25,119 bases of DNA, from NCBI GenBank assembly GCA_031255955.1, contig JAIRRO010000014.1:1-25119 (forward strand), given 5' to 3'. The position numbers and the translations under genes are program-made. Position 1 is the stretch's first letter. Each line of letters opens with the position of its first letter. Below the pieces are notes generated by a model, which was not told the DNA's origin, made no database searches, and saw only the letters and a program-made list of their open reading frames with translations. Of the stretch, positions 1-5,567 are shown piece after piece. This DNA is from Oscillospiraceae bacterium (GTDB lineage Bacteria > Bacillota > Clostridia > Oscillospirales > Oscillospiraceae).

Positions 1-299
1 GTCTGGACGCGCAGCGAATGCACGGCGGGACCCTTGCCGCGGTTTAACATACGGTATTGCAGGGCGGCGCGGTCGGCAGCGCTTGCTATCTCACCGCCCA
101 GCGCGTCAATTTCACGCACCAGCTGCCCCTTGCCTGTGCCGCCAATCGCGGGGTTGCACGGCATATTGCCGACGGAATCAAGATTTATCGCAAAGCAAGC
201 AACGCGCAGACCGAGCCGCGCGCCGGCAAGCGCCGCCTCTATCCCCGCGTGACCCGCGCCGATAACGGCAATGTCATATTCCCCGGCGTTATATCGCAT
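1..299 (-). CDS. mnmG: MnmG (GidA), tRNA uridine-34 carboxymethylaminomethyl synthesis enzyme, N-terminal part
   Basis: This is the FAD-binding subunit of the MnmE-MnmG complex, which modifies wobble uridine 34 of certain tRNAs in the cytoplasm. The reverse strand gives about 99 codons from an ATG at 299-297 and runs off the left edge of the window. Visible family features are the dinucleotide-binding motif GAGHAGIEAA near residue 14, the NMPCNPAIGGTGKGQLVREI block and the RMLNRGKGPAVHSLR block, all diagnostic of MnmG. The ribosome binding site is the G-run at 312-316, about 12 bases upstream of the ATG. A sigma-A-like promoter lies at 335-363, inside an 89-bp sequence that recurs at 3060-3148. 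Only the start of the gene is present, so nothing can be said about its C-terminal half. Confidence 0.94.
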   Translation of the reverse strand, partial: MRYNAGEYDIAVIGAGHAGIEAALAGARLGLRVACFAINLDSVGNMPCNPAIGGTGKGQLVREIDALGGEIASAADRAALQYRMLNRGKGPAVHSLRVQ

Positions 300-301
300 A
301 C

Positions 302-390
302 GCAGCAACCGCCCCCTTTCAGGCACTGCCACACAATATATAATAATTTCCGCGCCAAGTCAAACGAGCGTGTGCGGGCGCGCGTTGAAA
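302..390. repeat. 89-bp direct repeat, copy A (mnmG promoter region)
   Basis: Bases 302-390 are identical to 3060-3148 at all 89 positions, in the same orientation (offset 2758). The match stops at both ends (301 differs from 3059, 391 from 3149). The repeat holds the mnmG promoter and ribosome binding site and ends two bases before the ATG. The two copies bracket the sigma factor cassette. Confidence 0.97.
335..363 (-). promoter_or_regulatory. mnmG promoter (sigma-A type)
   Basis: Read on the minus strand, TTGACT (363-358) and TATATT (340-335) are separated by 17 bases and lie about 35 bases upstream of the mnmG start codon. The whole promoter is inside the 89-bp direct repeat, so an identical copy exists at 3093-3121. 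Confidence 0.75.
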
Positions 391-413
391 CGCTGCCGTG
401 CCTGTGGTATAGT
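385..413 (+). promoter_or_regulatory. Promoter of the ECF sigma factor cassette, formed across the repeat junction
   Basis: TTGAAA at 385-390 and TATAGT at 408-413 have an ideal 17-base spacer and lie just upstream of the ribosome binding site at 423-427. The -35 hexamer is the last six bases of the 89-bp repeat, and the -10 is in the inserted cassette. The GAAAC at 387-391 also resembles the -35 element of ECF-dependent promoters, so autoregulation by the encoded sigma factor is an alternative reading. Confidence 0.55.
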
Positions 414-436
414 TACGCTATCGGAGGCGAGGGGCA

Positions 437-985
437 TTGATATCTTTTGCAGCGGCATTTGAATCAGAGGAACAGCGCGATAAATTCATATACTTTTACG
501 AGCAGTTTTATCAGCTCTTTGTTAAGGTCGCGAACAAAATTACCGGCTCGGTGGAAGCCTCCGAGGAAATTGTGCATGACGTGTTTGCGGAGGTTCTGGA
601 ACGAACGGAATATTTTCTTTCGCTGGACTCGGTAAATTTCCGAAACCTGTGCGTTAAGATAATAAGGAACAGAAGCATTGATGCATACCGCCGAAAAAAG
701 CTTCTGCTTGGAGCCATACCATTAGACTCCGAAGAAGCCCCCGAAATACCGAGCGGCGATATGCCCCTCGAAATGCAAATCATAAAGCAAGAGGATTATG
801 ATCGGTTGCAAAGCTGCATCGCCCGCTTGGATCCCCTCAACCGTCAAATTCTTGAAATGAAATATGTACACGAGATGACGCTTGAGAAAATCAGTTCCGA
901 GCTTAATATGACGCTTCCGCAAGTCAATGGCAGACTGGCAAGAGCGCGTACCCGCGTAAAAGCGCTGTACGAGGAGGGAATTTGA
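437..985 (+). CDS. ECF-type RNA polymerase sigma factor (sigma-70 family)
   Basis: Predicted alternative sigma factor of 182 residues, a normal length for the ECF group. Region 2 spans roughly residues 20-88, including the EASEEIVHDVFAEVLER stretch and the IRNRSIDAYRRKK stretch. Region 4 spans roughly 122-178 and holds a helix-turn-helix (LDPLNRQILEMKY, then MTLEKISSELNM and VNGRLARARTRVK). The start is TTG at 437, chosen because GGAGG at 423-427 lies 9 bases upstream and the frame opens there. The next gene begins 4 bases after its stop and has its ribosome binding site (GAGGAGGG, 971-978) inside this gene, so the two are translationally coupled. The neighbour is a single-pass membrane protein of the anti-sigma type, so this is probably a membrane-gated stress or signal switch. 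The segment is richer in A+T than the flanking chromosome and lies between 89-bp repeats, which suggests acquisition. The signal it answers to is unknown. Confidence 0.9.
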   Translation: MISFAAAFESEEQRDKFIYFYEQFYQLFVKVANKITGSVEASEEIVHDVFAEVLERTEYFLSLDSVNFRNLCVKIIRNRSIDAYRRKKLLLGAIPLDSEEAPEIPSGDMPLEMQIIKQEDYDRLQSCIARLDPLNRQILEMKYVHEMTLEKISSELNMTLPQVNGRLARARTRVKALYEEGI

Positions 986-989
986 CATT

Positions 990-1691
990 ATGAAAGAAAA
1001 CATTCACGGGAATACGCTTTCCGAGGTGGTGTTTAGGCAAGCTGTAATTGACAGCTATGAGCGCGAACTCACAGAGCTTGCCGCCGAACCGGATATTGAA
1101 CTCTCCGCGCGCCAGCAGGGGCGGATGGCGGCACTGCTTAAAAAATCGTATCGCCTCCGACGCAGTACATTTATGCTTTTGCAGGTAAAAAGAGCCGCTG
1201 TTGCGGCGGCTGCATTATTCATCGCACTCACTTGTATCACTCTGGTTAACCCGACTGTCCGCGCGAGTGTCGGCGAAGCTATTGGGTCTGTTATCACTTG
1301 GTTTTCCGATTCCACATCGTTCGGACCAAACGATACGGACGGCGAAGCGGTTGACTTAGATTGGTATCCGACGCATCTCCCCGTCGGGTTTAGTGAGGAA
1401 ACCAGAATTCAGCCGGGTGATATCACGATGGTAATCTACACGGACGACGATGGTCGCGCGATTGAGTTTAAATATTTAACCGGCAACAACACAACATCAG
1501 TTAACAACGAAAATGTTGAATACAGCCAAAAATTTTATGACGACATCGTGTATCACACTTTCACGGCGACAGACGATAATCACAGCAGCGCGGTCATTTG
1601 GGACATGGACGGGTATCTGTTTGATGTCTCCGGTTATCTTCCCATCGAGCAGCTGATAGAAATTGCCCGGTCGGTAGTAAAGCTGCAGTGA
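990..1691 (+). CDS. Anti-sigma-like single-pass membrane protein with DUF4367-type extracellular domain
   Basis: 233 residues. Residues 1-67 are a charged cytoplasmic region, about 68-87 form one hydrophobic membrane segment (VAAAALFIALTCITLV), and the rest is predicted outside the cell. The extracellular part contains LDWYPTHLPVGFSEE, a central beta-rich stretch and a closing WDMDGYLFDVSGYLP segment, which resembles DUF4367 proteins that accompany ECF sigma factors in Firmicutes. The likely role is to hold the upstream sigma factor at the membrane until a signal releases it. That is inferred from gene order and topology, since no classical zinc-binding anti-sigma motif is visible in the cytoplasmic part. 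The gene follows the sigma gene by 4 bases. About 100 bases separate it from the next gene, without a clear terminator. Confidence 0.75.
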   Translation: MKENIHGNTLSEVVFRQAVIDSYERELTELAAEPDIELSARQQGRMAALLKKSYRLRRSTFMLLQVKRAAVAAAALFIALTCITLVNPTVRASVGEAIGSVITWFSDSTSFGPNDTDGEAVDLDWYPTHLPVGFSEETRIQPGDITMVIYTDDDGRAIEFKYLTGNNTTSVNNENVEYSQKFYDDIVYHTFTATDDNHSSAVIWDMDGYLFDVSGYLPIEQLIEIARSVVKLQ

Positions 1692-1791
1692 AATCCCATT
1701 GCGGCGACACAAACGGTAAACTTTGCTCGCCTGTGCGTTACATATTTTAGAGGGATAAATCCTCAAATTTTATTTTACAAAGGAGTCAAGT

Positions 1792-2847
1792 ATGAAAAAA
1801 CTTATTTCTATTGCCGTGGTGTTGGTGGTTATTACGTCGTCGATATTTGTAATTAGTTTTATTGTAAAACCCAAAGAGGTGATTGCGCCCGGCACTTTGG
1901 TTTTATCCGACGGCGATACGGTTATCGTTTCTGTGGCGGTAACAAATGACCCGCAGCCCGGCGACGGACTCATTTCCTACCGCACAGATTCAGAGGAAAA
2001 TGTATACGGACCCGCGGATTTTTGTATAGACGGCGCGGACGCATATATTCTCAACTCCACAAACAACACGGTTTTGAAGTTCACCGATGGTTCGTTGACC
2101 GACACCATTGATTTGGACGGCTTTGTCGGGGTGCGGATTGCCGCGTATAACGGCGATTTGTACATCCTTGATAACAATGATGTCATCCGGAAGCATTCCG
2201 CCGCGGGCGAAACCCGGTTTATTGGTGAATCGCGCATCGTTATCGGCTTTGACGCTGTACTAAGCTTTGATATTTTTGATGGTGTGATTTATCTGACAAC
2301 TAACGGCGGGGACTCGGGGAAGATTTATAAAATCCCCACCGAGCAGAGTGCGGCTTCTCAAACGGGTGTCGAAATTGTTAACGGCAAAACCTTTGATTTC
2401 AAGCATATTTACACGGCGGAATTTTTGCCTGAGGAGGGACATTCCATCGGACACGGCATCAAGATGGATATCATCAGCGCTCCTGTTGAGGGTAAAAACG
2501 ATAGCGTTACTTTTTATTCGGATTTTTGGTTAATCGGCGTGCGTTTATTCGGTGTTGACTATGAGCGAAATATTTTTATCGTGAAGCTGTATGAGATGGC
2601 GGATAAACCGGACTTCACCTCGGCTAACGAGGAAACGCTGCGGGTGTACGATTTTCAGGGCAACCTGAAGGGTGTGCGTTCTCTCGGTGAAAAAGTTAAA
2701 TCCATAACCGGGCAAACAAAGGTCTTTGAATCTGGGATTTATGAGCTTAACAGCTTAAATGATAAGGTGGAAATAATCCGGCTTGCCTTGCCGGACGAGA
2801 GCAGTGTATCCAAATATGTGTCGCCGTTAGCTTATCTTATTGACTGA
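1792..2847 (+). CDS. Membrane-anchored or secreted protein with propeller-like repeats, unknown function
   Basis: 351 residues. Residues 4-26 are strongly hydrophobic after MKK, acting as an N-terminal anchor or uncleaved signal; no lipobox cysteine is visible. The remainder is predicted extracellular and beta-rich. Short repeats such as ADFCIDGADAYILNS, RIAAYNGDLYILDNN and SFDIFDGVIYLTTN recur about every 40-45 residues, each pairing a position statement with a hydrophobic YIL/YLT strand, as in beta-propeller proteins of the NHL or YVTN kind. I do not recognise a named family. The ribosome binding site AAAGGAG (1779-1785) is 6 bases before the ATG. Being third in the sigma and anti-sigma cassette, it could be the surface sensor or the regulated output of that pair; this is inference only. 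Codon usage matches the A+T-richer cassette, not the chromosome. Confidence 0.6.
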   Translation: MKKLISIAVVLVVITSSIFVISFIVKPKEVIAPGTLVLSDGDTVIVSVAVTNDPQPGDGLISYRTDSEENVYGPADFCIDGADAYILNSTNNTVLKFTDGSLTDTIDLDGFVGVRIAAYNGDLYILDNNDVIRKHSAAGETRFIGESRIVIGFDAVLSFDIFDGVIYLTTNGGDSGKIYKIPTEQSAASQTGVEIVNGKTFDFKHIYTAEFLPEEGHSIGHGIKMDIISAPVEGKNDSVTFYSDFWLIGVRLFGVDYERNIFIVKLYEMADKPDFTSANEETLRVYDFQGNLKGVRSLGEKVKSITGQTKVFESGIYELNSLNDKVEIIRLALPDESSVSKYVSPLAYLID

Positions 2848-2991
2848 AAATATAATGCTGCGCAGCATCGTTTGCTCAAGCAACGGTTGAGCGGAGCTCA
2901 AAAATGGCTCCTTTCCTAACAGCGTGAAAAGATCAAGAGCGGCGGTGGAAATATTGGGCTGCTCGCCCTTGTTGCAGCAAGCCCCCCCACG
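2848..2991. other. Non-coding segment with several inverted repeats after the cassette
   Basis: I see no convincing gene here. It contains a perfect 14-bp palindrome, ATGCTGCGCAGCAT (2855-2868). It also holds a GCTCAA...TTGAGC hairpin starting at 2874 and a GGAGC...GCTCC hairpin followed by TTT near 2894-2914, possibly a weak terminator for the propeller gene. A GGGCT-GCT / AGC-A-AGCCC stem lies near 2956-2984. The density of hairpins suggests a dispersed repeat or the edge of the inserted element. No match was available to test this. Confidence 0.45.
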
Positions 2992-3027
2992 ACAAAACCC
3001 CCGAGGCATCCGCCTCAGGGGTTTTGT
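2992..3027. terminator. Strong bidirectional intrinsic terminator
   Basis: A 16-base stem with one mismatch (ACAAAACCCCCGAGGC at 2992-3007 against GCCTCAGGGGTTTTGT at 3012-3027) and a 4-base loop is flanked by T-rich tracts on both strands. It can end rightward transcripts of the sigma cassette and leftward transcripts from the duplicated promoter at 3093-3121. Confidence 0.85.
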
Positions 3028-3036
3028 TTATGCGTT

Positions 3037-3060
3037 GGGGTTAGGGGTTAGGCGGCGGGG
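3037..3060 (+). other. G-rich, telomere-like tract at the cassette edge, possible G-quadruplex
   Basis: GGGGTTAGGGGTTAGG (3037-3052) followed by CGGCGGGG gives G-runs at 3037-3040, 3044-3047, 3051-3052, 3054-3055 and 3057-3060. The tract abuts 89-bp repeat copy B, whose first base is 3060. Only three runs have four Gs, so quadruplex folding is possible but not certain. Confidence 0.4.
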
Positions 3061-3148
3061 CAGCAACCGCCCCCTTTCAGGCACTGCCACACAATATATA
3101 ATAATTTCCGCGCCAAGTCAAACGAGCGTGTGCGGGCGCGCGTTGAAA
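3060..3148. repeat. 89-bp direct repeat, copy B
   Basis: Identical to 302-390 (89 of 89). It carries a displaced copy of the mnmG promoter and ribosome binding site with no mnmG start codon behind it. Its right edge joins 30 bases (3149-3178), containing a small CCGGA-TCCGG hairpin at 3153-3167, to the first 57-bp repeat. Confidence 0.97.
3093..3121 (-). promoter_or_regulatory. Orphan duplicate of the mnmG promoter
   Basis: TTGACT (3121-3116) and TATATT (3098-3093), 17-base spacer, minus strand, identical to the promoter at 335-363. It would start RNA near 3086 and run into the terminator at 3027-2992, giving a transcript of roughly 100 bases without an evident reading frame. Confidence 0.6.
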
Positions 3149-3178
3149 TCCCGCCGGAGTTATTCCGGAGAAGTGACG

Positions 3179-3235
3179 CTCACTCCGCGACTTTTATGCT
3201 TTGCAGTCCCGATTTCATTATCAGCTTCCGTGGCA
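3179..3235 (-). pseudogene. 57-bp repeat copy 1: detached 3' end of the FAD oxidoreductase gene
   Basis: Bases 3179-3235 equal 4022-4078 at all 57 positions (offset 843). In the complete gene this block encodes the last residues, ending LQSIKVAE, and the TGA stop. Here it is a detached gene end just downstream of the Rpn gene. It may be the original 3' end, replaced at 4022-4078 when the Rpn segment entered. Confidence 0.9.
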
Positions 3236-3247
3236 GCGCATATAGAA

Positions 3248-4009
3248 CTATGTGTTGTTACTACCGATATCACGTAACGCGGTTGCTTTACTGAGAATGT
3301 CGGAAGACACTCCGAGTTGAGACAGCAAAGCAAATAGTTCCGCGCGTTCTTCTTCCTTCGCCCGAGTCTTCTCCTGCTCAATCGCGCGATTCTTCTCCTG
3401 CTCTATGCCCCACAGCCAATCAGCTTCATCTCGACGGGCTTTTTCCTTGGCTTCGGCAATCATTCGCAATCTCTCATCCTGCGAGAGCTCCATTCGTATA
3501 CCAACGGCTTTGCTGAGTGTCGGACTGCGTTGCGCTAACATTTCAAGTTCCTCCATATCGTCAGATTTTATGAATTTCAGCCATTCCCAAAGGTCTGTGT
3601 TGTCGTCTGTTTCCGGCAGCTTGGGCAGCTCCAGTATGTGTACGCCCATTAGATCGCTGAAGAGTACGCTGTGTTCCTTATCGTACAGCTCAAAGCGGTG
3701 GTGATACGCCGAGTCCGTGTCAAATAGCGTGAAGTCGGCGATGATGATGGTGACAACCGGCTTGATGATTCCGTAGTCATTGCCTGAGCGTATTTGCTCC
3801 GTGACCATTTTACTCGTGTAGAAGATGACGCGTTCACGGAGATGGGGCAGCGATTTCACTTGAATTTCAATATCGATTATCTTGCCGGATTTGAGTTTGA
3901 GCTTCACATCAAGTATGCCGAGCTTATCATCCTCGAATTCACGCGGCAGGTTCGGGTCGATGATTGCCAATGAATCAAATTCGTTCTGAGGTAAGCGCAG
4001 CACGGACAT
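3248..4009 (-). CDS. Rpn family recombination-promoting nuclease / putative transposase (PD-(D/E)XK), N-terminally truncated
   Basis: 253 residues of the Rpn (PDDEXK_2) family, whose members are nucleases that promote recA-independent recombination. Family landmarks present are IDPNLPREFEDDKLGILDVK, with the catalytic Asp at residue 34, and IDIEIQ, with Glu48 and Gln50 as the ExQ variant of the ExK motif. A Glu/Lys-rich C-terminal helix follows (EQEKTRAKEEERAELF). Full-length members usually begin with about 40 further residues (a DYVFK..FG type segment). Here the reading frame continues upstream of the ATG only for SFL, which still fits the family, before entering the 57-bp repeat. The 5' end was therefore lost at the repeat junction near 4018-4022. 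The ATG (4009-4007) lies 13 bases after the oxidoreductase stop, and GAGGG there could serve as ribosome binding site. The missing N-terminal helix makes activity doubtful. Confidence 0.85.
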   Translation of the reverse strand: MSVLRLPQNEFDSLAIIDPNLPREFEDDKLGILDVKLKLKSGKIIDIEIQVKSLPHLRERVIFYTSKMVTEQIRSGNDYGIIKPVVTIIIADFTLFDTDSAYHHRFELYDKEHSVLFSDLMGVHILELPKLPETDDNTDLWEWLKFIKSDDMEELEMLAQRSPTLSKAVGIRMELSQDERLRMIAEAKEKARRDEADWLWGIEQEKNRAIEQEKTRAKEEERAELFALLSQLGVSSDILSKATALRDIGSNNT

Positions 4010-4021
4010 CAGGAATGAACC

Positions 4022-4078
4022 CTCACTCCGCGACTTTTATGCTTTGCAGTCCCGATTTCATTATCAGCTTCCGTGGCA
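4022..4078. repeat. 57-bp direct repeat, copy 2 (3' end of the FAD oxidoreductase gene)
   Basis: Identical to 3179-3235. It holds the last 18 sense codons and the stop of the oxidoreductase gene. With one mismatch the match extends to 61 bp (to 4082/3239). The two copies bracket the truncated Rpn gene. Confidence 0.95.
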
Positions 4079-5087
4079 TCGCTTTGTACATAAAGCGCGA
4101 TTTGATGTATTTCAGCAGCAGCTTGGCTTTGATGCCGCGTGCGGCGCGGGCGTACCGCCTGTTTTCGTTTGCGCCGGAGGCTGTTATGACCTCCGCAAGG
4201 CGATTCGCGCTGTCCAGCGCATAGCTGATTCCCTCAAGCGACGACGGGCTGATGAATCCCGCCGCTTCCCCGATGAGAAACGCCCCCGCCTCACCGAGGC
4301 GGAAATCCCATATCCTGCGCGGATACGATACAAGGCACGCTTCTGTTTTTATCGGCTCGCCAAGCTCAAAGCCGCGCTCTGTCAGCGTATTCTTCAGAAC
4401 CTCAAAGCGCTCCTGCGCGCCGTTTGTCGGGAACGCGCCGCCGAGGATGAAATATCCGTCCTTTGAGACGCTCCAGCAATACGCATCCGTGATGCTTTTA
4501 TCGAACACGCAGGAATAAAAGGGCGTCGCGTGCTTTTCTTTAAACCACTGCTGAATCGCCGTATATCGGCGGATTTTGCTTTTCGGAAACAGTGTGCGCC
4601 GCACGATGGATCCGGCGCCGTCCGCGCCTATAACACGCTGCGCCGTAATCACACGCCGTGCAGCGCCGCCCTGCGAGAACGATATTTCAAACATTCCGTC
4701 GTCCAAGCGGCGCAGTCCTGTGCAGACGGCGTTGTCGATAATATCCACGCCGCTCGGGATGAGTGAAACCAGCCAAGCGTCAAATTTTTCGCGGTTGAGA
4801 TTTATATAAAATCGGGGGTAATATCGCAGCAGCCTCTGCTCCGTGTCAAGCGTTTTGACGGCGAAAATCTGCGGATCGACAAGCACAGCCTTCGGCAGCG
4901 TCAAATTAAAACGGGACAGCGTCCTCTGCGCGTCCGGGGCAAGCAGTCCTCCGCAGGGCTTTGTGTGCTCGCCGCCCGGCGATTTTTTATCAATTGCGGC
5001 GACGCGCATATTTTCACCCAGCAGCCGCGCAAGGGTTGCACCGGCGGGACCGAGTCCGATTATCGCGGCGTCATAATGCTCCGCCAT
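4023..5087 (-). CDS. FAD-dependent oxidoreductase of the geranylgeranyl reductase / CbrA-like family
   Basis: 354 residues, close to the usual length of this flavoprotein family. The N-terminal Rossmann motif DAAIIGLGPAGATLAR (residues 6-21) binds FAD. HTKPCGGLLAP (residues 41-51) matches the conserved CGG block of the geranylgeranyl reductase group. RVIGADGAGSIVRRTLF is the second FAD motif, and FLIGEAAGFISPSSLEGISYAL is the GD-like motif near the flavin. Relatives reduce isoprenoid chains or unknown substrates; the substrate here is not known. The gene follows lysC by 6 bases, and its ribosome binding site (GAGGA) lies in the lysC 3' end, so it is the third cistron of the hom-lysC operon. 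Its last 18 codons and stop are the 57-bp repeat that reappears at 3179-3235. Confidence 0.85.
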   Translation of the reverse strand: MAEHYDAAIIGLGPAGATLARLLGENMRVAAIDKKSPGGEHTKPCGGLLAPDAQRTLSRFNLTLPKAVLVDPQIFAVKTLDTEQRLLRYYPRFYINLNREKFDAWLVSLIPSGVDIIDNAVCTGLRRLDDGMFEISFSQGGAARRVITAQRVIGADGAGSIVRRTLFPKSKIRRYTAIQQWFKEKHATPFYSCVFDKSITDAYCWSVSKDGYFILGGAFPTNGAQERFEVLKNTLTERGFELGEPIKTEACLVSYPRRIWDFRLGEAGAFLIGEAAGFISPSSLEGISYALDSANRLAEVITASGANENRRYARAARGIKAKLLLKYIKSRFMYKAMPRKLIMKSGLQSIKVAE

Positions 5088-5093
5088 AGCAGG

Positions 5094-5567
5094 TTAGTCC
5101 TCAAAGAATTTGCGGTGAATCGCCGCGACGGCACGGTCGGCGTCGGCTTCATCGACAAGAACAGAAATTTTTATTTCGCTGGTGGAAATCATATTTATAT
5201 TTACCTTCGCGTCGTACAGCGCCTCAAACATCGTTGTCGCAATGCCGGAGGCGGACATCATCCCCGCGCCGACGATGGATACCTTGGCGACGTCAGAGGA
5301 CACATCAAGCTCTAAAAAGCCCAGCGCTGTGCGCTGCGCTTCAAGCGCCGCGACCGCCGTGTCAAGATCGCTGCGCGCGACGGTAAAGCTGATGTCCTTT
5401 GTCCCCTCGCGCCCGATGGATTGCAATATGATGTCCACGATGATTTTCGCGTTTGACAGCACGCGGAACACGCGGAAGGCGATGCCGGGCTCGTCGCGCA
5501 GTCCCATAACGGCGACACGCGCCGTGTCTGTGTCCTTGGCAACACCCGATATTTTTGTTTTTTCCAT
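5094..5567 (-). CDS. Aspartate kinase beta (regulatory) subunit from an internal in-frame start
   Basis: Within lysC, codon 246 is an ATG (5567-5565) preceded by a perfect AAGGAGG (5583-5577) with 9 bases between. It would yield 157 residues that start MEKTKISGVAKD and contain just the two ACT domains. The same arrangement is established for Bacillus subtilis aspartokinase II and Corynebacterium glutamicum LysC, where in-frame alpha and beta subunits form an alpha2-beta2 enzyme. A full consensus ribosome binding site at this exact spot inside a coding region is unlikely to be accidental. Expression is inferred from sequence only. Confidence 0.75.
   Translation of the reverse strand: MEKTKISGVAKDTDTARVAVMGLRDEPGIAFRVFRVLSNAKIIVDIILQSIGREGTKDISFTVARSDLDTAVAALEAQRTALGFLELDVSSDVAKVSIVGAGMMSASGIATTMFEALYDAKVNINMISTSEIKISVLVDEADADRAVAAIHRKFFED

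Noticed and set aside
57..440. Plus-strand open frames over the left end
   Set aside because: They are antisense to mnmG, whose minus-strand translation matches the conserved family N-terminus. They lack ribosome binding sites.
2827..3009. A 60-codon minus-strand frame
   Set aside because: It overlaps the propeller gene end and the terminator, has no ribosome binding site and matches nothing I recognise. It could be worth a search only as part of a dispersed repeat.
302..3148. Insertion sequence with terminal inverted repeats
   Set aside because: The ends are direct, not inverted, repeats, and no transposase or integrase gene lies between them.
2924..3277. A 117-codon plus-strand frame across the terminator and repeat copy B
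   Set aside because: It runs through a terminator hairpin, promoter copy and two repeats, has no family resemblance and shares part of its sequence with an equally spurious frame at 271-462.
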